A stretch of DNA of 64,000 nt from Bombiscardovia nodaiensis (lineage in GTDB: Bacteria > Actinomycetota > Actinomycetes > Actinomycetales > Bifidobacteriaceae). The stretch spans positions 1,860,001-1,924,000 of the forward strand of contig AP026798.1 in the NCBI GenBank assembly GCA_033127725.1, given 5' to 3'. A program made the position numbers and the translations under genes. Shown here one piece after another: positions 34,233 to 43,193 of this stretch (positions are counted from its first letter, which is position 1; each line of letters starts with the position of its first letter). The notes under the pieces are model-generated. The model made no database searches. It was not told where the DNA came from and saw only the letters and a list, made by a program, of their open reading frames with translations.

Positions 34233-36188
34233 TCAGGCGGGATTGAGGTCGCCTACGTCTAGCTGGTAGAGCTGGCGGAAACGGGAGTTGTCGCGGTAGA
34301 GCTGAGCGGGGTTGCCTTGCATGGCGATGTGGCCGTCTTCCAGGAAGATAACCTGGTCGGCGTCCTCTAGGCCCTGCAGGTGGTGGGTGACCCACAGGAG
34401 GGTGCGCCCTGCCGTGGCCTTGACAATCATCTCCATGAGCTCGCGCTCAGTGACCGGATCCAAGCCAATCGTGGGCTCGTCCAGCAGGACGATAGGCGTA
34501 TCTTTTAAGACGATACGGGCCAGGGCCAAGCGCTGGCGCTGACCGCCAGAGAAGCGAGCTCCCCCCTCCTCTACGGGCGTATCGAGCCCCAGAGGTAGAG
34601 CGCGCACCGCATCAGCCATCTGCACAGCCTCCAGAGCCTGCCAAATCTGCTCGTCGGAGGCCCCGGGAGACCCCAGACGGATGTTGGAAGCGATGGTGGT
34701 GTTGAAGAGGAAGGGCTGCTGGTTCAGGTAGCCAAAGAGCTGGGGGCGCTCGTCTTGCAGGGCGGCGATGGGCTGCCCGTTCACCAGAATCTGCCCCTGC
34801 TCGGGTCGCAAATCACCCAGGAGCAACTGCAGGATAGTCGTCTTGCCCTCGCCAGAAGGACCCAGCAGGGCCACCTTCTGACCGGCGGCTACATGCAGGT
34901 TAAAGTCACTCAGGAGCGTGGGCTGGCCTGGGCCGTAAGCAAATGACACATGTTGGAAGTCAATCGACTCCAACGGACCCTGGAACTTGACCTGCTCTAC
35001 GGGCGCAGCCTGCCGACTCTCCACGCGCTCGCTCAAGCCGTTCAAGTGATTGAGTGAATCCGTGTAGAGCGGCACCTCGGCGAAGGCCTGGGCCACCACA
35101 ATGAAGCAGTCAATCAACGGGAAGAGGGAGAGCACCACGGCGGCCGCATAGTCGGCGATGGAGTCGGAGGAGGTCATGAACAGCTGCCCGCCCACAATCA
35201 GGACCACAGCCATGAGAGCAAAAATCATCTGGATAGCAAAGTTCCGCCAGCGTTCGAAGCGCTTCTGCTCCACCTGGCTGTCCATAATGCGGCCAAACTG
35301 GCTGGAGCCGGTGCCCGCAAACTCCTGGCCCCGGTGGGTAATAACCCAGTCGGACAGGCCCAGGTAGCTCTCGGTCACCTGCGTGTACTCGTCCTGCTGC
35401 TGGGCCTTCTCCAGGGCGTAGTGGCCGTCGGAGAAGACGAGCGACATGAGCGGCAGAAGGACCAAAATCAGCGCGAAGAGGAGGAAGAGCAGGAGGGAGG
35501 AAGACCAGGAGAAAACGCCGACCGCGATAGTGACAACCACCCACATAATGTAGGCCACGACCGTGGGGAAAATAGTACGCAGGTAGAAGTTCTCCAGGTG
35601 GTCCAGGTCGTCGGCCAGCACGGAGAGCACGGTACCGGTGCGCTCATGCTCACTCAGGAAGGAAGCGTCCTTCGAAAGGGTGCGGTAGAGCTGAACACGC
35701 AGCTTGGAGACCACTTTCAGGACCCAGTCATGGCTGCGGGTGCGCTCCAGGTACTTAAAGACCGGGCGGCCAATGCCAAAAGCGCGGGTCAGAACGATAG
35801 GCACGTAGACCACGAAAATATTGAAGGGGCGGCGGGCTGACCGGCTGATCAGGAAGCCAGAGGTGAACATGAGCCCAGCAGCGCACACGAACGTGAGCGT
35901 ACCCAGGAAGAAGATGAGGGCCAGGAGGCCGCGATTCTGCTTTAAGTAGGGCCAGAACCAGTGATCCTTGTGCCAGACGCTCAAGTACTTGGCAGAGAGG
36001 GCCTTCCTACTGCTCGCAGATGAGCTTGCAGGAGTGCTTGAGGCAGCGTTTCCAGTACTGCTGCTGCCAGCGCTCGGTGCGGTCTGAGATGCAGCGCTGC
36101 CTACGCTGCCACTCTTGCTCTCGGGCACTCCAGCCCCGGAGCGCTGGCCCTTGGCGGCCGCGGACAGGCTTTCAGTCGAGGTATCCAT
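34233..36188 (-). CDS. cydC: thiol reductant ABC exporter, CydC subunit
   Basis: One half of the CydDC exporter, which moves cysteine/glutathione-type thiols outward and is needed to assemble cytochrome bd. The 651-residue protein has a Ser/Ala-rich N-terminal tail (about 1-75), six membrane segments, then an ATPase domain with Walker A GPSGEGKTT, signature FSGGQRQRLALARIV and Walker B IVLLDEPTIGLD, ending with an HHLQGL switch. It overlaps cydD by 17 bases and is the last gene of ndh-cydABDC. The long N-terminal tail is unusual for CydC. The ATG at 36188 follows GGGAGG at about 11-base spacing. Confidence 0.92.
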   Translation of the reverse strand: MDTSTESLSAAAKGQRSGAGVPESKSGSVGSAASQTAPSAGSSSTGNAASSTPASSSASSRKALSAKYLSVWHKDHWFWPYLKQNRGLLALIFFLGTLTFVCAAGLMFTSGFLISRSARRPFNIFVVYVPIVLTRAFGIGRPVFKYLERTRSHDWVLKVVSKLRVQLYRTLSKDASFLSEHERTGTVLSVLADDLDHLENFYLRTIFPTVVAYIMWVVVTIAVGVFSWSSSLLLFLLFALILVLLPLMSLVFSDGHYALEKAQQQDEYTQVTESYLGLSDWVITHRGQEFAGTGSSQFGRIMDSQVEQKRFERWRNFAIQMIFALMAVVLIVGGQLFMTSSDSIADYAAAVVLSLFPLIDCFIVVAQAFAEVPLYTDSLNHLNGLSERVESRQAAPVEQVKFQGPLESIDFQHVSFAYGPGQPTLLSDFNLHVAAGQKVALLGPSGEGKTTILQLLLGDLRPEQGQILVNGQPIAALQDERPQLFGYLNQQPFLFNTTIASNIRLGSPGASDEQIWQALEAVQMADAVRALPLGLDTPVEEGGARFSGGQRQRLALARIVLKDTPIVLLDEPTIGLDPVTERELMEMIVKATAGRTLLWVTHHLQGLEDADQVIFLEDGHIAMQGNPAQLYRDNSRFRQLYQLDVGDLNPA

Positions 36189-38025
36189 GAATCTGGTTGC
36201 CTCCCATCTGTGCTATGAGCTGATCCAAAGGACCGCCCTGGCCAATCAAATCTGAGGGCTTGCCCTGGGAGACAATCCGCCCCTGGTCCAGCATGATGAC
36301 CTGGTCCACGTCGGCCAGCCAGTGCAGGCGGTGGGTGGCGAAAATCACCAGATGGTCCTCCATAATCGGCAGCAGGGTCTGCTTCAAGTCGTACTCGGTT
36401 TCAATGTCGAGGTGGGCCGTGGGCTCGTCGAAGAGGAGAATCTCGCGCGACTTATCCAGCAGGACTCGGGCCAGGGCAATACGCTGGGCCTGGCCGCCGG
36501 AAATGCCCCGGTGCCCCTCCCCTATCTGTGTGTCGAGCCCCTCAGGCAGGATGGCCAGCCAGTCGTCCAAACCGGCTTCTTGGGCTGCTTTGAGGACCTG
36601 CTCGCTGCTGGCATCCGGAAGGTAGAAGCGGATATTTTCGTCAATGCTGCCGGAGAAGATATAGGGGGTCTGAGGAATGTAGGCAATGTGGCGCTGCCAG
36701 GCGGGCGCGTTGAAATGCTTGAGCTCATGGCCGTCGAGCGAGATAGAGCCGGACGAGGGCTGGTTGAAGCCCGCCAGAAGCTGCACAAGCGTGGACTTAC
36801 CAGCGCCCGAGCGGCCAATCACGGCAATCTTGCTCATACCGGTAATCTCGACAGACAAGTCGCTCAAGGCTGGCGGAATATCGGCAGAGCCCGCAGCAGC
36901 AGCGGCTTCGGCAGTGGACTTTTTCGGCGCGGCCGGATCCTTGCTGGAGGAGACGGCCTTGCCCGCCGGAACTAGCGCGTCTGCCTGCTGCTGGGTGGGG
37001 TAAGTGAAGTTGACCTGCTTGAGGCTCAGGTGACTGCTCGCGGTCCAACCGGCCCAGTCCAGGTCGTCATCTTGGTCGGGCTCCGGGCGGTTCAGGAGCT
37101 CCTCCATGTCTTGCAGGGCGTTCTTGCCGTCGAGCGTGGCATGGTAATCATCGCCAAACTGGCGGATGGGCAGGAAGTAGTCGGGGGCCAGAATCAGCGC
37201 CAACAGGGAGGGGAAGAGGGTCATAGTACCGTTTACCAGACGGTTGCCCAGGAACACGGCCATCATAGCGATGGCGAGCGTGGTGAAGAAGTCGAGGGCG
37301 AAAGTAGAGGTCAAGGCCACACGAATGACGGACATAGTCCGCTTGCGGAAGCGGTCTGAGACCGAGTAAATCTCATCCTCGTACTCGTCGGAAATACCCA
37401 GCATTTTTAAGGTGGGCAGGCCCAGAATCGTGTCCACAAAGCGAGTGTTGAGCTTGCGGAATTGGGCGTACTGCTTGTTGGACCGGTCGCGCGCCGCCAG
37501 GCCCAAAATAGCTAGGAAGAAGAAGAGGAGGGGCAGCATACACAGCAGAATAATGCCGCTCAAGGTGCTCTGCGACCAGATGACCACCAGAGTGATGATG
37601 GGGATGAACACCATGTCCATCATCTTGGGCAAGACCGTTTGAATGTAAGTTTTTACTTCGTCGAGACCATCAATCAGCATGGTGACGGCCGAGCCTGTCC
37701 CCCGCTGCGTCAGTGCCGCGGGTCCCAGACGAAAGATTTTAGACTGCACTTGCGGGCGCAAATCGCGCACCATGCTGTCTGCGTACGAGCTCGCCAGCTT
37801 CTGCTTGGCAACCTCGCACAAGTGCCTGCACACAAAGGCCAGAACGAACGTGAGCGTCGGAATCAGCAGTGAGGACATGGCCCTGCGATGCCAGATCTGC
37901 ACCAGCGCCCAGGTCAGACCAAAAGCCTGACCTGAGATAGCGAGACCTTGCACGATTGAGAGGACTGCCAGCGCCAGCATCTGACGTCTGATACCGGCAA
38001 ACCGGAAGAGACTCTTATCAATCAA
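36172..38025 (-). CDS. cydD: thiol reductant ABC exporter, CydD subunit
   Basis: Partner of CydC in the heterodimeric exporter for cytochrome bd maturation. The 617-residue protein has six membrane segments in the first 310 residues and an ATPase domain with Walker A GRSGAGKST, signature ISGGQAQRIALARVL and Walker B EILLFDEPTAHLD. A low-complexity Ala/Lys/Ser linker (about 355-385) interrupts the start of the ATPase domain. Translation begins at TTG 38025; the nearby ATG is out of frame and closes at once. GAGG lies about 10 bases before the TTG. It follows cydB after about 50 bases. Confidence 0.92.
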   Translation of the reverse strand: MIDKSLFRFAGIRRQMLALAVLSIVQGLAISGQAFGLTWALVQIWHRRAMSSLLIPTLTFVLAFVCRHLCEVAKQKLASSYADSMVRDLRPQVQSKIFRLGPAALTQRGTGSAVTMLIDGLDEVKTYIQTVLPKMMDMVFIPIITLVVIWSQSTLSGIILLCMLPLLFFFLAILGLAARDRSNKQYAQFRKLNTRFVDTILGLPTLKMLGISDEYEDEIYSVSDRFRKRTMSVIRVALTSTFALDFFTTLAIAMMAVFLGNRLVNGTMTLFPSLLALILAPDYFLPIRQFGDDYHATLDGKNALQDMEELLNRPEPDQDDDLDWAGWTASSHLSLKQVNFTYPTQQQADALVPAGKAVSSSKDPAAPKKSTAEAAAAAGSADIPPALSDLSVEITGMSKIAVIGRSGAGKSTLVQLLAGFNQPSSGSISLDGHELKHFNAPAWQRHIAYIPQTPYIFSGSIDENIRFYLPDASSEQVLKAAQEAGLDDWLAILPEGLDTQIGEGHRGISGGQAQRIALARVLLDKSREILLFDEPTAHLDIETEYDLKQTLLPIMEDHLVIFATHRLHWLADVDQVIMLDQGRIVSQGKPSDLIGQGGPLDQLIAQMGGNQIHGYLD

Positions 38026-38076
38026 GAGACATACCTCACTAGCTGATAGCGACGGTTATGACAACCTTGCTGCTGC

Positions 38077-39117
38077 TTACTTGGCTGCGACAGCCGGACG
38101 CACGTCGGTCATGCTGACATCGTCAGACACGATCCGCTTGCGCTGGATGAAGTAGGACCAAATAATGTAGATCAGCACGATAGGCAGGAAGATGCACAAC
38201 ACTACGGTCATGACCTTCAGGGAGTAGGGCGAACCAGAAGCGTCCTGAATCAGGATGCTCTTGGCAGGATCGTCCGCAATCATCACGCGCGGGAAGATGC
38301 CGTTGAAAATCCAAGCGATCAGAGCCATGAGCGTAATTCCAGAGGAGGCGAAGGCGAAACCGCCCCGCTTCTTCATTGCTGAGACATGGCCGCAAATTGT
38401 AGCGCCGAGCACCACAACGGTCAGCAGCCAGGTCGAGATTGGACGCTTGCTGTAGAAGTCGGTCATGAACATGGAGAGGATGACGAAGACCACCAGAGCC
38501 GGGTAGGCAATCCAGTAGAGCTTCTCCGTGGTGTTGAGCATCCGGCGGGAATCCCCTGGGCCCAACTTCAGGCTCAGGAAGTGCAGGCCGTGGATGAAGC
38601 AGAAGAAGACCACTGCAATGCCACCGACGACCGAGAGCCAGTTGAATACGCCGAAGAAACCAACCCAAGCGTTGCCTTTGTCGTCCATAGGAACACCCTG
38701 GATGAAGGAGGTCAGCATCATGCCCAGGAAGAAGGGTGCGAACAGACTGCCGATGAAGTTGGCCCACTGCCACACATTGCGCTCTTTGTCGGTGATGGCG
38801 CGGGAGGCGAACTCGAAGGAGACGCCGCGGATAATCAGCGCAACCAGCACCAGGAAGAGCAGGATGTAATAGCCGGAGAAGAGGGAGGCGTACCACAGGG
38901 GGAAGGCCGCAAACATAGCGCCACCAGCTGTAATCAGCCAGACCTCGTTGCCGTCCCAGTGGGGGCCGATAGCCCTCATAAAGAGGGTACGCTCGTCACC
39001 GTCACGCGCAATAAAGCGGGTGGCCATGCCCACACCAAAGTCGAAGCCCTCCAGCAGGAGGAATCCGGCGAAGAGGAGGCCGATGACGCAGAACCACATA
39101 CCTTGTAGGAAGCTCAT
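38077..39117 (-). CDS. cydB: cytochrome bd ubiquinol/menaquinol oxidase subunit II
   Basis: Membrane subunit of the oxygen-reducing bd oxidase, supporting the heme-bearing CydA. The 346-residue protein has about eight membrane segments and the typical opening FCVIGLLFAGFLLLEGFDFG, with WDGNEVWLITAGGAMFAAFP, a stretch conserved in CydB. Its ATG overlaps the cydA stop by four bases (ATGA), so the two are translationally coupled and made in equal amounts. Length is normal for the family. Confidence 0.96.
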   Translation of the reverse strand: MSFLQGMWFCVIGLLFAGFLLLEGFDFGVGMATRFIARDGDERTLFMRAIGPHWDGNEVWLITAGGAMFAAFPLWYASLFSGYYILLFLVLVALIIRGVSFEFASRAITDKERNVWQWANFIGSLFAPFFLGMMLTSFIQGVPMDDKGNAWVGFFGVFNWLSVVGGIAVVFFCFIHGLHFLSLKLGPGDSRRMLNTTEKLYWIAYPALVVFVILSMFMTDFYSKRPISTWLLTVVVLGATICGHVSAMKKRGGFAFASSGITLMALIAWIFNGIFPRVMIADDPAKSILIQDASGSPYSLKVMTVVLCIFLPIVLIYIIWSYFIQRKRIVSDDVSMTDVRPAVAAK

Positions 39118-40601
39118 GCTAATGCCACCTTCCTTTCAGTAGAAGCAGCAATCTTGCTAGGCTTGTCTCCATTGTCTTGCTCGTAGAAGGGGCCTTGGTG
39201 AAGGACTCGACGGGTGTAGAAGATCATGACGGAGCCCATCAGCAAGAAGAGCAGGAAGTAGATAATGCAAGAGAAGAGGACCTTGCCGGACGTGCTCGTA
39301 GGCGAGACAGCGTCGGCGATGGTCTGGTAGCCGTAGACAATCCACGGATAGCGGCCCATCTCGGTAATCATCCAGCCAGAGGTGGTGGCCAGGAAGGGAG
39401 CGAAGGTCAAAATACCCATAATCCACAGCTTCCAACGGCTCTTCCACATGGTGTTTTTCTTCTTGCGGGTAAACCACAGGACCAGAATCGACACGAGCGC
39501 GAAGCCGAAGCCAATGCCCACCATCAGGCGGAAAACCCAGAAGAGGACAGTTGTCGGCAGGTAATAGTTCATATCCTTACCGAACTTGGCATCGTACTTC
39601 TCGTGAAGCTCCTTGTTGACAGTGTTCATGCCCTTGACCTTGCCGGAGTCCTTGCCGTAGTACAGCTTGGAACCAGCGCCGGGTACATCTACGGAGCTCT
39701 CGGTCTTGTGGTCCTTTTCGTTCATCAGAGCGACGAGCTGCCAGGGAGCGGGATCGCCGGTATCCTCGTAGATACCTTCGATGGCGGCCAACTTCATTGG
39801 TTGATCGTACACAATGAACTTACCCTGATAATCGCCGAAGAGAATGGCGAAGCAGGCACCGACGAGGCCGATGACAGCACCGACGCGCAGGGACTTGGTG
39901 AACAGGCTCACCTTGGCGGTCTGCTCGCCGTCAGCTTCAACGGCGGCCACATCCTTCTTGTTCTTGATGTGCATACGCAGCAGGCTCCAAGCCGAGCAGC
40001 CCATAACCACAAAGGCACCGGTGCACACGGCAGCGGAGAGGACGTGCGGGAACTCGACCCACAGCTGCGGGTTGGAGATTAGATCCTTGAAAGACCTGAG
40101 ACGAGCGTGACCCGTCTCCTGGTTGATCTCGAAGGCCACGGGGTGCTGCATGAAGGAATTTGCCGTCAAAATCCAGATAGCAGAGAGGATAGAGCCAGCG
40201 TTGGTCAGCCAGATAAAGACCATGTGCCAGACCGGCTTGAACCTATCCCAGGTAAACATCCACACACCAATGAAGGTCGACTCCAAGAAGAAGGCGACGA
40301 GCGCTTCAATAGCCAGGGGCGCTCCGAAGATGTCCCCCATGAAGCGTGAGTAGTTCGACCAATTCATGCCGAACTGGAACTCCTGAATAATACCTGTGAC
40401 GACGCCGACAGCGAAGGCGAGCAAGAATACCTTGCCCCAGAACTTCGTCATCGTCTTATACACTTCCTTCTTCGTGATCACATACATGGTCTCCATAATG
40501 GCCACGGCAAGACCTATACCGATAGTCATAGGTACGAAGAAGAAATGGTAGATTGTCGTCATCGCGAACTGTAATCGCGACAATGTCAATACGCTTGGCA
40601 T
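39114..40601 (-). CDS. cydA: cytochrome bd oxidase subunit I
   Basis: Heme-carrying catalytic subunit, which oxidises quinol and reduces oxygen to water. The 495-residue protein keeps His19 (heme b595/d-side ligand position), a central PHVLSAAVCTG segment and TEMGRYPWIVYG, the conserved Met/GRxPW region of the quinol site. The periplasmic Q-loop is short, as in Gram-positive CydA. AAGGAAG precedes the ATG at 40601. It follows the ndh gene after 53 bases and is the second gene of the operon. Cytochrome bd is rare in bifidobacteria and suggests oxygen removal or aerobic respiration. Confidence 0.96.
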   Translation of the reverse strand: MPSVLTLSRLQFAMTTIYHFFFVPMTIGIGLAVAIMETMYVITKKEVYKTMTKFWGKVFLLAFAVGVVTGIIQEFQFGMNWSNYSRFMGDIFGAPLAIEALVAFFLESTFIGVWMFTWDRFKPVWHMVFIWLTNAGSILSAIWILTANSFMQHPVAFEINQETGHARLRSFKDLISNPQLWVEFPHVLSAAVCTGAFVVMGCSAWSLLRMHIKNKKDVAAVEADGEQTAKVSLFTKSLRVGAVIGLVGACFAILFGDYQGKFIVYDQPMKLAAIEGIYEDTGDPAPWQLVALMNEKDHKTESSVDVPGAGSKLYYGKDSGKVKGMNTVNKELHEKYDAKFGKDMNYYLPTTVLFWVFRLMVGIGFGFALVSILVLWFTRKKKNTMWKSRWKLWIMGILTFAPFLATTSGWMITEMGRYPWIVYGYQTIADAVSPTSTSGKVLFSCIIYFLLFLLMGSVMIFYTRRVLHQGPFYEQDNGDKPSKIAASTERKVALA

Positions 40602-40654
40602 TTTCTTCCTTCCCTTCTCTCTTTCTTGGACGATTAATGAGAAACCTGGCCGAA

Positions 40655-41830
40655 TTAGTTACTTTCCAGCATGGTCTTCACATCGGCCAGTTCTAGTACA
40701 GAACGGTCATTGACAATTTTTTTGACCGCTCCCACCTTGAGTCCTTTGAGCTTCCACTGGCCCATGACGTTAATCTGAGCCACGCCGCTGAAAGGTCCCA
40801 AGGAGCAGACCGTTCCCAAGCCCTTAAATGCAAACTTCTGGCTTGGCCGCCCAGCCAGCCGCGCTGCCACGTTGCTGGCGGCACAGTCTGCTTGAGCGAT
40901 TGAAATCTGAGCAGTGGTCGGGTAGAGACGGCCGCTTTGCGGGTCCGTGACTGCACTGACATCACCGATCAGAAACTCTTCAGGGTTCCCCTTGACACTG
41001 AGGTCATCTTGTACGAGAACCCGATTGCGCTTGGACTCGTATCCGGAAGCGGGAATCACTGCGCTGCCCTTAACTCCGGTGGTCCAAATAATGGAGTGCG
41101 CCTCAAAAACACGATCTTTGCTGATGACCCGGTTGGGCTGAATAGCCGTAATAGGGGTAGACGTGTAGAAGTTGACGCCGTGCTTGACCAGGTAAGACTT
41201 GGCCCAGTCGGCCAGCTTCGGGTCAAACATGGGCAAAATTTTGTCGGCTGCCTCGATGCAGCTGATCTTCACGCTGTCGACCGGAAAACGGTAGAGCTTA
41301 GCCAGCTTGGGCAACTGATGAACGAGCTCACCCATGTACTCGATGGAGGTGAAACCAGCCCCGCAGACCACGATGCTCAAATCCCGTGCATCTTGGCTGC
41401 TGTGGTAGCGGCCCAGCATCTCTTCCACATGCTGGCGGACCGCAAGCGCCGTTTGCACATTGACCAGCGGCAGGCTGTTGGCTTCTACTCCCTCAATGCC
41501 GTAGGACTCTGACTCGAAGCCGAGGGCGTTCAGCAGGTAGTCATAGGCTATAGGCTTGCGATTGGCGAGCTCAACCCGCTTCTTAGCCCGATCAATGCGC
41601 TCAACCCGGTCAATCACGCACTCGACTCCACGCGGGAGCGCGTCGGTGATGGGGAAAGCGATGTCCACTGCTTCTTTTGTGCCCGCAGCGAGCTGGTGGA
41701 GTTGGGTGGACTGATAATGATAAGGGTTCTCATTAACTAAGATAACGTGCGCGCCCGTGCGAGCAGAGGCTAGCTTCCGGGCGGCTCTCAAGCCCGCGTA
41801 GCCACCGCCTACAATCACAATCGTCGTCAT
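40655..41830 (-). CDS. ndh: type II NADH:quinone dehydrogenase (NDH-2)
   Basis: Non-pumping membrane-bound flavoprotein that passes electrons from NADH to quinone. The 391-residue protein has FAD-binding GGGYAGLRAA (7-16), a second dinucleotide motif GAGFTSIEYMGEL for NADH, and a C-terminal EEFLIGDVSAV typical of this superfamily. GGTGGGAG precedes the ATG at 41830, chosen over an upstream frame extension. A good promoter lies upstream (listed). With cydABDC it makes a minimal chain from NADH to oxygen; the quinone is presumably menaquinone-type, but no biosynthetic genes lie in the window apart from a polyprenyl synthase. Confidence 0.93.
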   Translation of the reverse strand: MTTIVIVGGGYAGLRAARKLASARTGAHVILVNENPYHYQSTQLHQLAAGTKEAVDIAFPITDALPRGVECVIDRVERIDRAKKRVELANRKPIAYDYLLNALGFESESYGIEGVEANSLPLVNVQTALAVRQHVEEMLGRYHSSQDARDLSIVVCGAGFTSIEYMGELVHQLPKLAKLYRFPVDSVKISCIEAADKILPMFDPKLADWAKSYLVKHGVNFYTSTPITAIQPNRVISKDRVFEAHSIIWTTGVKGSAVIPASGYESKRNRVLVQDDLSVKGNPEEFLIGDVSAVTDPQSGRLYPTTAQISIAQADCAASNVAARLAGRPSQKFAFKGLGTVCSLGPFSGVAQINVMGQWKLKGLKVGAVKKIVNDRSVLELADVKTMLESN

Positions 41831-41935
41831 AAACTCCCACCTTTTGCTTACGCTTCGCTGTCGTAGCAATTAGGCACGCGCTAGCGCTAGGCTGTGCCAC
41901 GCCAGCAGCAGCCTAGCCACTGTAGATACACTCCT

Positions 41936-41965
41936 AGTATATAAGAACGTGAAGGTTTTGAACAA
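41936..41965 (-). promoter_or_regulatory. promoter of the ndh-cydABDC operon
   Basis: On the minus strand TTGTTC (41960-41965) is followed after 18 bases by TATACT (41936-41941). It lies about 105 bases before the ndh start. Both hexamers are close to the major sigma consensus. Confidence 0.6.
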
Positions 41966-42030
41966 TAAAGTTTTCCCGAAACGCGCGAATAGGCAGAAAA
42001 TTGTTATCAATCCCACATTTCAGTAGCCTT

Positions 42031-43095
42031 CTACCTTCTATGCGGGCGGCGCAATCCATCCGCATCCGTCCTCAAACCACTGTCATGACAGGGGTAGATC
42101 TGCCGGGGACGCAGCAGGAGCAGTAGCCCGCCCAGCAGAGCCACCAGCAGCCCTACCCGCAAGGCCTGCAGGAGAGCGTCCTGCTGCATGACCAGATAGG
42201 TACTCTTTTCCGCCCCCCGGTCGCGCTCGGCCCGGATGACCAACCGCCTGGTGTTGACCCCGTAAGGCGTGCAGGTCATGAGCGTGAGCAGGTCGCTGCC
42301 CGGCACAATCCGGTACAAGTGCGTGTCGTCCGGGTTGATCACCTCAACGCTTTGAACCCGATAGGCCAGCGTCCGCCCGAGCGTATGCATATAGACCAAG
42401 TCGCCGGTCTCCAGCTCGTCCAAGCGCGTGAACAAGAGAGAGCCGACCAGGCCCCGGTGCCCGGACACCACCGCGTTCGTTGAAGGACCGCCAACCGGCA
42501 GACTCGTGCCATACAGGTGGCCCACACCCTTGACGAGCACATCATCCCTGGTGCCGTGGTAGACCGGCAGCCGTATCGATACTTTTGGTATCTCCACCGA
42601 GCCCATAATCCCCTCACCCATGTTGAGCAGGGACCGGTAGCGCTGGTCAGAGCGGGAGCTGCTGGCCTGCTCTCCGGGCAGAAAGGGGTCTACACTCTCG
42701 CCCAGCTCAGCCTGCTTGGAAGCGGCGAGCTCCTGGTTGTAAGCCTGCGCCGCCGCAAATTCTCGGGACAGGCGCTCACGCGGCCAGTTGGCAATCTGCG
42801 CCTCGGCTTCGTTGAGCGCCCGCGTCTCCTGCTCTTGGTGCACGTACTGCACAACCGGAATCCAGGCCACCACGGCCAGCGAGAGGGCAAAACACAGCAA
42901 AATAGAGCATTTGAGCAGAAAGTCAATCCGGTCAGACTGCCTGCTCTCAGCGCTCTGCGACCCACCAGCGAGCACCACCTCGAAACTTGGAAAACGCTCC
43001 GAAGGTGAGCCCTGCCCAACGGCTCCCACCGCCTGGTCACTAGCAGGTTCGCGGCCCACCGGAGACGGGTTACCCCGCCCTACCTGTTTGGGCAC
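42031..43095 (-). CDS. class C sortase of pilus locus 2
   Basis: Membrane transpeptidase that should polymerise the LPATG pilin encoded upstream. The 354-residue protein has an N-terminal cytosolic tail, membrane segment (about 60-82), lid DPF (136-138), catalytic His213 in VSGHRG, Cys275 in TLMTC and Arg283/284, then a C-terminal membrane segment and basic tail. GGAGG lies six bases before GTG 43095, which I take as start over a longer in-frame extension. It is the last gene of the tip-backbone-sortase operon, the classical order for bifidobacterial and Actinomyces fimbriae. Confidence 0.9.
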   Translation of the reverse strand: MPKQVGRGNPSPVGREPASDQAVGAVGQGSPSERFPSFEVVLAGGSQSAESRQSDRIDFLLKCSILLCFALSLAVVAWIPVVQYVHQEQETRALNEAEAQIANWPRERLSREFAAAQAYNQELAASKQAELGESVDPFLPGEQASSSRSDQRYRSLLNMGEGIMGSVEIPKVSIRLPVYHGTRDDVLVKGVGHLYGTSLPVGGPSTNAVVSGHRGLVGSLLFTRLDELETGDLVYMHTLGRTLAYRVQSVEVINPDDTHLYRIVPGSDLLTLMTCTPYGVNTRRLVIRAERDRGAEKSTYLVMQQDALLQALRVGLLVALLGGLLLLLRPRQIYPCHDSGLRTDADGLRRPHRR

Positions 43096-43193
43096 TATGC
43101 ACCTCCAGCTCAAGAACTTACTGCGCAGAACCCGCCTGCCCTAGCCAGCTTTCGACCGGCGAGCGCAGACGGGTCCGTCATCAGCTCACGAAA

